In this document: positions 54,401 through 61,232 of the stretch, in pieces
Position numbering within the stretch: the stretch's first letter is position 1
Layout: the number at the start of each line of letters is the position of its first letter
From: Sporothrix humicola
Taxonomy: Eukaryota > Ascomycota > Sordariomycetes > Ophiostomatales > Ophiostomataceae
Assembly (NCBI GenBank): GCA_021396245.1
Contig: WNYE01000026.1
Coordinates: 124,001 to 188,000, forward strand
Direction: 5' to 3'
DNA: 64,000 nt
Made by a program: the position numbers and the translations under genes
The notes under the pieces: generated by a model
What the model was told of the DNA's origin: nothing
Seen by the model: only the letters and a program-made list of their open reading frames with translations
Database searches by the model: none

Positions 54401-55291
54401 CCCTCGTTCCAGCCCTACAGCTACGAGCCGCCATCGTACGAGCCCGATGACGCCGAGGGCGGCGACGCCGGCGCCAACGATGACGTCTCGACGGCGCCCA
54501 AGCCCAAGGCCAAGAGCTTCATGGACGACGACGGCGACGACGGCTTCTCGGCACCGCCCAAGCCGGCCGAGAAGACGCGCGAGGAAAAGGACCGCGAGAA
54601 CGCCGAAATGTTCCGCAAAATTGCGGAGGAAGAGGGTAAGCAAACCATACATCCGACTTTATCGACATCAAGTTCTCTGTATACTAACAACTTAGCCAAA
54701 CGTGCTGCAGCTGAAAAGGAGGCCAAGGCCAAGAAGGGCTGGGGCCTCACGTCGTGGTGGGGCAAGAAGGACGCCGGTGGTCTCGGCAGTGCCGGCAGCG
54801 GCAGCGGTAGTGGAAGCGGTGGCAGCGGCGGCAGCGGCGACCCGCCCAAGGCCGTGCGCGCCAATTTGGGCGAGAAGAGCTCGTTCTACTTTGACCCCGA
54901 GCTCAAGCGCTGGGTCAACAAGAACGCCAGCCCCGAAGACCAGGCCGCCAAATCAACGCCGCCGCCACCCCCACCGCGCTCCAACCCGCACTCGGCCACG
55001 TCGACGCCCGCACCGCCCGCTGGCGGTCCTCCCGGCATGGGCCCTCCGCCGCCAATGGCTCCTACTTCCGTGCCTCCCATGTCTGGCAGCGCTCCTCCGA
55101 TGATGCCCCCGGCCATGGCCCGCACGTCGTCGGCCGCCAGCGCCGCCAGCCGCCCGCCCAGCCGCCCCGCCACCAGCATGAGCGACGCCAATAGCATTGA
55201 CGACCTGCTGGGCGCGACGCCCGGCCCGCGCAAGGCCGGTGCTAAGAAGGGCCGCAAGAGCGGCCGCTACGTGGACGTGATGGCCAAGTAG
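48488..55291 (+). CDS. SEC16: SEC16, COPII coat assembly scaffold at ER exit sites
   Basis: Two exons, 48488-54635 and 54696-55291, give 2247 residues (yeast Sec16 is 2195). A long acidic Glu/Pro/Ala-rich N-terminus is followed by a Pro/Gln-rich region. The folded central conserved domain lies at about 1075-1235 (DPLERWKGAPIFAWG, then GTFVSSFPQ). The helical ACE1-type Sec13-binding region spans about 1275-1560 (WDAVDKRLWGHAFLIA, LSNRSVDDVQAINSLG). A second Pro/Ser/Tyr-rich part has repeated SYEPPSY-like units near 1915-2000. The C-terminal Sec23-binding segment has GWGLTSWWGKKD and FYFDPELKRWVNK. The protein organises ER exit sites and nucleates COPII with Sar1, Sec23/24 and Sec13/31. The 60-nt intron is a multiple of three and open, so both spliced and retained forms encode protein. 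Confidence 0.95.
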   Translation: MSSGEPNAAWHPAFMPHSVEASAPSTKQTEVSQETNETKGTKETPLSLDLDTAHDAHDESGVDAWFPEYDAGSPWTEQPPAHSFEETLKEPEPVSEAVPETLPESAPEPVSETVPEPAPERESTPEPTSESAPPAVESTPEPAAAAEPIETTPVASSVASPVGEVASKHFSTISFTRTVSNDVNWDAEEDEPEWNISRTDTDPFQFMPPNERSNSFPVVPPQAQTESEQPAETQFEQQPLASTQAMDIIQEVDSEVNAEAKQEEAEAAAADVSPSAEVSEDHTEQGIDAWGLGSDAGDAEGDSFFAGAAADDKPEEVETPSWEAPSARYEEGVPLIPHEAAPEAAAESAPEPQAQPQEPEAAPANDPFGESNGDDDDDFFNNAGAQAEEPQPETQASAPVPAPPAFERKSTFQVIQSLNVDNGEEEDSFFASRVEDGAIHEEPEPVEEAAESAAKPNGSGTDLADKWAALLDDEDELLLEDSDPAADSKALDPSAFFGDDDEGFLEDEEEPTAEPAAPQQQQPAATANRYLPQQAAAQAQQPQQPAANPYLPTTPFAAAQPVTPSPYTAPGTAPSQFPINYGYGATPQQTRPAQDPSRPTLHKAQSFADKSKGGYSSPYDLPMDIVKQPKKRQSMQQLQQQPAATSAPPQGPPPRSSSMQAFPSAPPPPSAANNRSMAPPPAPGAAASAQPPLQTPPVRSDSFFEDLPMLPKVRPASRHSQYSPTQNTPYGLPPQTPNTLPYPPQQGQAVPPPPAAQNSPYTPAPHQPQTPAVPPPSAQYAPPVASTPAAAPPPPQVAQTPSATMGGLVAPPRANPYASLQNGPPAATPPVGGSTRYSPSPNQLPTPNAAGVPSRYSPAPPPRVPSAGGYAPAPTPPILAHQPRTSSPLAHFEMSYEKPRASSIGHQVTHADGQQPAERRSSSSVFESRLNRVPSLPPTREEEEDAVASGPVPPMPQQQQRPMSSGNASTSQYSPMKPRQTPPPQQHQQQQAQLAQQNAYGQATLSPPKRILSYAPQNDGQHSPPRRSQTQSPGALYGGNRPVTRTVDPIPRPSSVHEAIPAPARPRAASQNLNLVPPTDGSETDPLERWKGAPIFAWGVGGTFVSSFPQDVPRYGMNQALPMIHRAAGEVLVKNIKEIRPLDERLAKFPGPLKGKSKKKEVLAWLAAGIDGLERSLPTTNAFGLQLTHEDKRLEERVLLWKILQLFIEHDGVLEGNPAVEKAVRDVLSPYAGEAAAGPPDTSESLTSPGVGGVGYPGYQGASSQHAQADAVDSTVVEQIRKNLLLGEKEKAVWDAVDKRLWGHAFLIAGAASRELFKKVAQEFVRKEVNTPGLNNESLAALYEVLSGNHEECVDELVPVHARAGLHLMTTTQAAASQNKDDELAGLDKWRETLGLILSNRSVDDVQAINSLGGLLSGYGRAEAAHVCYLFSRSVTVFGGLDDPASNFVLLGADHKRQADSFAKETDAVLLSEVYEYGLSLTGASNLGAANSPHLAAYKLQHAMVLAEYGLRDKALQYCESIAGAIGAQTRRSPYYHPLLETAVEDLTKRLRSAPKEESNSWIPKPSMNKVSDTVWNRFNKFVAGDDNEGAGAGPDGEAGAENGPFSRIAGGTPTISRPPSAGGGMGATGMEMFGGAQNSLNNLNGLAGLGAGATYGVLNGAAAGASVPPGPAMPPTRAASRYAPGGAASQAPAQAAPLAGLASPPTIHSPYDPHNAAAAAGVGYTPLGASPAAPVTPAAAAPSYNPYEPSVAAALTASPAYAAPSSRRVSSDQSVSGEAAPPPPSFGAAPPLAPPPHSLVRKASEISLGNYSRPGLSRKSSYAPLTNAEPTPPTLPTESSSYNSYAPPAESAANPYAPSSEPAAPTNGSASASPYAPAASPYTPAGAAEQSQESTEPKEEESAAAEEAMPSYGYQAPSYGYEPPSMPAYEPVSDEPAANETNEPAEDGAGEHLNGKANANGNGNGYSYEPPSFQPYSYEPPSYEPDDAEGGDAGANDDVSTAPKPKAKSFMDDDGDDGFSAPPKPAEKTREEKDRENAEMFRKIAEEEGKQTIHPTLSTSSSLYTNNLAKRAAAEKEAKAKKGWGLTSWWGKKDAGGLGSAGSGSGSGSGGSGGSGDPPKAVRANLGEKSSFYFDPELKRWVNKNASPEDQAAKSTPPPPPPRSNPHSATSTPAPPAGGPPGMGPPPPMAPTSVPPMSGSAPPMMPPAMARTSSAASAASRPPSRPATSMSDANSIDDLLGATPGPRKAGAKKGRKSGRYVDVMAK
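54636..54695 (+). other. SEC16: 60-nt in-frame intron of SEC16
   Basis: Donor GTAAGC, branch ACTAAC and acceptor TTAG lie within an uninterrupted reading frame. Removal gives EEEAKRAAAEKEAKAKKGW, the helical sequence expected before the C-terminal segment. Retention would insert 20 mostly polar residues (starting GKQTIHPTL), unlike the flanking charged helix. Confidence 0.88.
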
Positions 55292-56192
55292 AGGGGGAGG
55301 CGATGTTTTTGCTTTTGATTCTTTCTGATTCTCTTCTTGCTTGTCCTTTCTGTTTATATTTTGTTTTTAATTTTTGTGTTATTACTGTTTGAGCGGCGTT
55401 TCTCATTGTCTGCATTCTACATTCTGCTTTTTGTTTTCTGCTTTCTATTCCTGTTTTTGTCCTTCCTGCTTCTTCATTTTCTGTACAAAATGGGCGTTTA
55501 TTCTTTCTGAGGCAAAGAAACATGGCGGGAAACTCAAGACTACATTATACTGTTGTAATATCATCATACACTACTAAATTACAAGATCATCATTTTACAG
55601 ACGAAAGCTAGCTCACTATACACTAGATTGCTATGAAATAGTTGACATTAGATCGCATTCACTTGTTTGTCGATTCACTGTTTTCTTTCGTCTGAAATAG
55701 AGTTGTGTACGAATATGGCTGTGTTGACTACGGAGTACAAGTCTTTTATCTGAATACGAAAGACCCTGAAAGACCGCCGCTAACCGAAATGTTTTGCCGC
55801 CACAGGGTCTATTTACAGTAGTTGACAGCCCCTGCCAAGCGGGAACAGTAGCGGGGTCTTTTCGAGGGCCAGTTGGTTTTAGTGTCCTGCCAAACTGGGC
55901 AAACCAACCAACCATAATACGGAGATAATACGTCTCAGCTCTCCTCAACTCAACAACTCAACGTCTCTCCGTTAGAGTATCTCACTTCACTCCTCCAACT
56001 CACGATAAGATTTGGGATACGCGCTGAGCGACAAGCATCATTCCACACGCCACATTCACTCTCTGTGGTGTCTATTTATATCGAGCGTATCAACCGTCCA
56101 AGAGATCCCTCTTACTCTCACCGCATTCTTCATCTTTCTCATCTTCATCTTCATCTTCACCATCACCATATCGTCACCCCTCTTCGCCCACC
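55292..56192. other. Intergenic between SEC16 and the second nucleoside hydrolase
   Basis: T/C-rich + strand at 55310-55480 fits the SEC16 3' UTR. CTACGGAGTAC and ATACGGAGATAATACG words occur near 55730 and 55917. The C/T-rich 56100-56190 stretch is the leader of the next gene. Confidence 0.55.
56073..56080 (+). promoter_or_regulatory. Putative TATA box of the second nucleoside hydrolase
   Basis: TATTTATA lies 113 bp upstream of the ATG at 56193, followed by a pyrimidine-rich leader. This spacing resembles that of the aldolase gene's TATA candidate. Confidence 0.45.
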
Positions 56193-57451
56193 ATGGCCCA
56201 GATAGAAACACCAGTGCCGGTCTGGCTTGACTGCGATCCTGGCCACGATGTAAGTCTGAGTGCCTGCCGTCTTTTTTGTCGACTCTCACTGACCATCAGG
56301 ACGTCTTTGCCATTCTGCTGGCCGCCCACCACCCATCTCTCCGCCTCCTTGGCATCTCGGCCGTCTACGGCAATGCATCATTAAAGTAAGTGGCTTGCCT
56401 TAAATAATATCGACTCCCGCTAACCTCTAGACACACACTCTGGAATGCAAGGTCGATCCTGACGGCCATCTCCAAAGAACAAGACGTTCCTGTCTATGCG
56501 GGCGCGTCGCAGCCGATCCAGCGCCCGCCCATGGCCGCCAGTGCCGACATCCACGGCGAGACGGGCCTCGACGGGACAGACCTGCTGCCGGAACCGCTGG
56601 CACCGGCCAAGAGCGTTGACGCAGCCGAAGCGATCGACGCCATGGCGGCAGCACTTCTCGCAGAACCGGCCGGAAAGCCATGGCTCGTGGCCACGGGCTG
56701 TCTTACAAACGTCGCTCTTCTCCTCCAAAAGCACCCCGAGGTGGTCGACCACCTGGCCGGCCTGTCGATCATGGGCGGCGCTATCGGCGGCGGATTTACA
56801 GCGGCCGTGGCCGGCGAGGTCAACGGCGTCCCGCGGATCGGCAACCAAACCGCCTATGCCGAGTTCAATATTCTGCTGGACCCGGAGGCAGCCGCCCTCG
56901 TTTTCGACAATCCCAAGTTGGCGCGCAAGACGACGCTCGTCCCGTTGGATCTGACGCATCTGGTTCTGGCAACCAGCGAAGTCCAGGACCTTTTGTTGCA
57001 CGGCCCATCCTCTCAAAACTCGGTCGTCGCCGCCGAAAACAGTGCCGGCCAGGGCCAGGGCAAGACGCCCCTGCGCACCATGCTCGTGCAGCTGCTCAAC
57101 TTTTTCGCCGACACCTACAACAAGGTGTTTGGTATTTCCGCAGGGCCGCCGCTGCACGACCCCATTGCTGTCGCGGCCATTCTCACGGGGACCGCCTCCG
57201 AGATTGCCTTTTACGACTACGCGCACGACCCCAGGGCCACCGAGCGCTACGAGGTCACTGTCGTTACCGCCGGCACGACCGACGAGGCGCTCGCGGGCCT
57301 TGCCGAGACGGGGCGCACAGTGGCCAAACTGCTGCCGCCTGGCAGCGAAGGCATCCGCATTCCGCGCGGGCTCGACATCCCCGGTTTCTGGAAGGTCATG
57401 GAGGAGTGCTGCACGCGCGCCGACGAGGCGAACGCAAAGAATGGAAGGTAG
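56193..57451 (+). CDS. URH1: Uridine/nucleoside hydrolase (URH1-like, IUNH family)
   Basis: Three exons, 56193-56249, 56300-56385 and 56431-57451, give 387 residues. Donors are GTAAGT; acceptors are TCAG and CTAG. The N-terminal signature DCDPGHDD (13-20) is split by intron 1 between its last two Asp residues. Then follow ISAVYGNASLKHTLWNARSIL, ATGCLTNVALLL, IMGGAIG, AEFNILLDPEAA and the catalytic-His motif LHDPIAV. Yeast Urh1 cleaves uridine and related ribonucleosides to base and ribose in the cytosol. The closer match to the Urh1 subgroup distinguishes it from the paralogue at 27330. Substrate range is inferred. The gene is convergent with PYM. Confidence 0.93.
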
Positions 57452-57951
57452 GCAGTAGTAGATTTGAGGGTATAACTGCATGTATCTAGATATAGGCTGG
57501 GCTAGCGACGAGAGCAGAGCACAGAGCATCTACAGTATAAACTAGACAGTATAGAACACTCTATCCAACAGTTTCAACTATCCAGGTCGTCACGGTGGTA
57601 TCCAAGAGTTCCTAGTATATCTCTCCATCCTCTCTTCTCCTTAGCCTTCTCTCCATGTGTCTTCTTCGTGGAGCCGCTTGGCACTAATTTGTTGGGTGGG
57701 TAGCTTAATAGCCTCAACGACTTGAGCATATCTTGTGTAACCCAACATGCAGTGCCTCATCTGCGGCTCAAGTAGCCATGGAGTACAGCTCATTGCTGGA
57801 GAGCAGGCAAGCCGCTATTCCGGATATCCGGGAGCCGGGCGGAGCAGAGCGGCGCTTGACTGCTTATGGCAGTGTCATAAGCGACATCTTTGCGACGTCA
57901 AAGTAGAATCGGTATGGTGTGTCTGACGAAACACCTTTCTGTCTGCCTGCT
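57452..57951. other. Convergent 3' junction with small palindromes
   Basis: 500 bases between the stops of the nucleoside hydrolase and PYM. No gene found. It contains the perfect palindrome CCGGATATCCGG (57820-57831) and a hairpin with 7-bp arms GCTTATG/CATAAGC (57862-57882). Confidence 0.6.
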
Positions 57952-58641
57952 TCACGTCTTGCTCTCCCCCTCGGCGTCGAATCCAAGGGCGTCCAGTTCC
58001 CGCACAAGCTCGTTGATCCGGATCACCTTGGCGATTTGCTCGGGCAGGAGAGCCTCGCCGTCGTCGCGCTTGTTCTTGAGCTCTTTGGCCTGCTTGAGCT
58101 TTTTCTTGAGTCCGCGCGCCTTTTTCTCGCGGTCGGCAGAGTCGTCCACAGGCGCCGCAGCAGGCGCCGCAGCCGAAAGCGGAGGTGCCGTTGTCGAAGT
58201 CGACGCAGTCGACGCAGTCTTCGTCTCGGTCGCCTTCTCACTCTTCTCGCTCTTGGCCGTCTCCGCCGCAGCAGCTGCCGCCTTCTTCCTGGCCTCTCTC
58301 CGCTTGGCGTTCTTGTTGGAAGTGTCGGTCGTTTCCGCGGAAGCAGAAGCAGGAGCTGCGGGAGCAGCTCCAGGAACGCCTCTCGCCACAGGCGTAGTTG
58401 ATGCCGCCGCCGCCGGCTTCGACTCCTCCTTCACTTCCGCACCAGGCACGCCATTTTTGTATTTGCTCCTAAAATTCTCGGCCATCCGCGCTTTATATAG
58501 CGCCACGTCCTCCGGCGGCTGGTACCCCGGCCGGATCTTGATCGCCCGCCGCGTGCTGCCGTCTGCCCGTGTCGACTCGGGAATGTGGCGGACGCCGGCT
58601 GCGTCCGTGATGATGCCGGCATTCGTCGGCTGTGATGACAT
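57952..58641 (-). CDS. PYM1: PYM, partner of Y14-Mago (exon junction complex disassembly)
   Basis: A single exon of 229 residues. The start is the ATG at 58641 (MSSQPTNAG); upstream the frame opens only at TTG. The N-terminal Mago-binding motif is well preserved: GIITDAAGVRHIPES, DGSTRRAIKIRPGYQPPEDV and an AxYK-like VALYKAR (residues about 9-50). An Ala/Ser/Thr-rich linker follows. A C-terminal helical, Lys-rich segment (about 170-225) has KKLKQAKELKNKR and IRINELVRELDAL, matching the WIBG/PYM C-terminus. In animals PYM binds Mago-Y14 and the small ribosomal subunit and strips EJCs from translated mRNA. Its presence implies that this fungus keeps an EJC core, which budding yeast lacks. Confidence 0.92.
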   Translation of the reverse strand: MSSQPTNAGIITDAAGVRHIPESTRADGSTRRAIKIRPGYQPPEDVALYKARMAENFRSKYKNGVPGAEVKEESKPAAAASTTPVARGVPGAAPAAPASASAETTDTSNKNAKRREARKKAAAAAAETAKSEKSEKATETKTASTASTSTTAPPLSAAAPAAAPVDDSADREKKARGLKKKLKQAKELKNKRDDGEALLPEQIAKVIRINELVRELDALGFDAEGESKT

Positions 58642-59141
58642 GCTGCTGTCCAGGGGAGACAATATCCAAAAGAATTATCCAAAAGAATTATCCAAAAGAA
58701 AAGAAATGTGTCGTCGGGTGTGTTGTCGAAAGATGTTGATTTTTTTGAATTCTTTCCTTTTTCTTCAAATTTTGTTAGAGAAAAGTACAACCCAGATGGA
58801 GACTGCCTTTTTTGTCCAGGCATGTGCCAGCTCCCACCAACCCACGAGAAAATAAGTGGGTCCCTCCAAGCCAGCCCACACTTCCAAGGTCGAACAGCTC
58901 CAGCCAATCACACGCCGGCAGAAACTGGTTAGGCGGATGATTAGGTAAGGTTCTGCGAAAAACAGTGCATCCTTTATTTTGGCGAGAGTTCCCGAAAATC
59001 GTCAAACCACTCTAGAGGCACGAAATTCAAAAACCCGCATGCCCGCAAACAACCGTTCTCGCCAACGACACCCTCACGCACCACCTCCCACCCCTCCACT
59101 CTCTTTATCTCGACCGTCGCAAGACACCGATCTCTGTCACA
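58642..59141. other. Divergent promoter region, PYM / QCR9
   Basis: 500 bases with no gene. Two tandem AATTATCCAAAAG words lie at about 58673-58695, close to the PYM start. Confidence 0.5.
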
Positions 59142-59731
59142 ATGGTACGCGCCCGCTTTTCTCCCGCTCGGAGGCTCAATTGGTGTCTCGGGAAACCCTC
59201 GAATTGCCGAGATGTCTGGACACCTCCGCGGGACTCGGCTCTCGAACCGGCGCCGAGGTCGTCCGGATGTCGCCAATTGGGCTTCCCTGCCGCCAATTCC
59301 TGTCATGGACAACTGCTAACACTCTTTCTCTCTCTCCAGGCCGCCTACGGTTCCATCTACAAGCAAGTCTCCCTCGACGATGACGTCCAACAGATCCCAT
59401 AAACTTCTCTGTCTCGAACCACTGAGTCTAACACCTCGCAGCACCCTGTTCCGCAAGAACTACGCCATGCTCACTGTCGTCTTCACCGCGGCATTCGGCT
59501 TCCAGATGTGAGAAGACATTCCCAGACGATCGTCTACAACTCAAGAACAACGACTAACACGCATAGGGGCTACGACACTGCCATGAACAAGCTCTGGGAC
59601 AACATCAACCGCGGCGTAAGACTAAGCAACCCCAAACTGTCATATATCTTGACTCCTGCTAACGTTTACAGCGCCAATGGAAGGACATCCGGTCCAAGTA
59701 CCTCGAGGGCGGCGACGAGGACGACGAGTAA
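59142..59731 (+). CDS. QCR9: QCR9, ubiquinol-cytochrome c reductase 7-kDa subunit
   Basis: Five coding exons, 59142-59144, 59340-59362, 59442-59507, 59567-59615 and 59672-59731, encode 66 residues, the same as yeast Qcr9. Exon 1 is only the ATG, with GTACGC following at once. Intron 2 is read as GC-AG (donor GCAAGT), because this alone restores SIYNTLFRKN, the conserved N-terminal stretch. The nearby GT donors shift the frame or lose it. One membrane helix follows (about 17-32, MLTVVFTAAFGFQMGY), then the family block AMNKLWDNINRGRQWKDI and an acidic C-terminus. It is a small inner-membrane subunit of complex III, close to cytochrome c1 and the Rieske protein. Because of its tiny exons, the gene is invisible to frame-length searches. 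Confidence 0.9.
59363..59441 (+). other. QCR9: GC-AG intron 2 of QCR9
   Basis: The donor AA|GCAAGT is the classic strong GC-type 5' splice site. The branch word TCTAAC and acceptor CGCAG follow. The intron is 79 nt. Splicing gives Y-N-T-L-F-R across the junction, as in other QCR9 proteins. Confidence 0.82.
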
Positions 59732-61232
59732 ATGTTGACGAACGGACGACGACGAACAAAATATAATACAACAAAAATACACTCGGAAAACGGACGGATG
59801 GCGGAAGCGAAAGACGGAAGACGGAGACATGGATAGACAGCATCGGAGCGGTGGTCTTTGATTTCAAAACTTCTCTCCGATGGCCACTCGCCGTGTGGTA
59901 CGGCGGGTTGGGTCCCTTTTTGTACAAAAACCACAACCTCCCTAGATAGGGCTATTTCGAAATAGACATTTCATCAACCAAGTTGCGAAGAAACAGTGAA
60001 GAAGACGGTGTCGTTGAATGTATGTCGAAAGTCAGTTAATGTTCTCTCAATATCATCACGTGACTACATGTCACAAGTTACCTGCCCCCGAGCCTTCTCC
60101 TCGCCGCTTGAACCGATGACGGGATCACGGACAATGCCGTCTGGGCCGCTCGAGTGCCCAAGTGCCGGGCACAGCATTGCGTGATTTGGATGAGGGTAAA
60201 AAAGAGAAGAAATGCCGTTAGGAGCGGAGCAGGGGATGGCGACTGCTTGCATTTACGCAAAGTCCGAGAGATCGGGGGAAGAAGAGACGAAAGAAAAATG
60301 AAAAAAAGGCAAAATACCAAGCTTCCTGTTCCGCTGGAGTATTTCGTGCATACACCATCCGCTCTTGCCGTTGACATGTCGAGCTGAATAATATACGCAT
60401 GAGTCTGTGCAGCGTATTGTGACAATAAGAGCGCTCCTCGCCATACGCTCTTTCCATCACAAACCAACTTGACACTGGCGCCTGCCTTTCCTGAAACCCC
60501 GCCGACTGCACCCTGGAGTAACTTCCCAGACGGAGAAGTAACAGGCTTGTGACGTGCCTTTGCGCCTCCAAAACTGCCCCAAAATTGCCCTAAATCGCGC
60601 CTTCCTAGGGGCAACCTTCTCAACCCAACCTCAGCCAACCCCCACCTCAGCTTCAGTTAGCGGCAACAAAAAGGCAGTAGCGACCGACTACGGCCAGACC
60701 AGGCCGCACAACAGCACGCTACACGGGAAGGTGGCAGGACGGTGACGAAAAGACAATCATCACACAACTTGAACCCTACCTCACCTCTTTTGCTGTTTTG
60801 CACTTTTGCCCCAACGCCTCCTTCCCAACTAAAGGAGCTTCTCTTGACACAAAAGAGCCTCCATTTTCTTTTCTTTTCTTCTTTCTTTCTTTCTCTCTTT
60901 TCATCTTCCATAGCTGTTGGAGTTGATTCTTTTTGTTTGCTTTGTCGGGATTCTGTTTCAGCTCAACCCCATCTCCACCCCCAAATCGACTTTGACTTCG
61001 ACTCAACCCACGATCTCGACACCGACTAGAATAGCTTCAGTTTTTGACGGGCCAACATCTGACGACACACGACCACGAACACATAGTCGTCTCTCTCCCA
61101 TGGCAAGCCGTCGACAGGCCTGAGGAACGACGCCGACTCGCTCCGACTTCCTTTTTGACGACATCACCCCGCCATCGATTTGACATCTCACTTCGACCTC
61201 TCAACCTCACTTCCTCCCCCTCCCCCACCATC
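59732..61232. other. Intergenic, promoter region of UBR1
   Basis: 1.5 kb without a supported gene. Pyrimidine-rich + strand at about 60780-60910 is the probable UBR1 leader. A GTGCCC/GGGCAC inverted repeat with a 7-nt loop lies near 60155-60173. Confidence 0.5.

Noticed and set aside
59340..59402. QCR9 exon 2 read through to a stop at 59400
   Set aside because: This would give a short product without the membrane helix. The GC-AG splice restores the conserved sequence and full family length.
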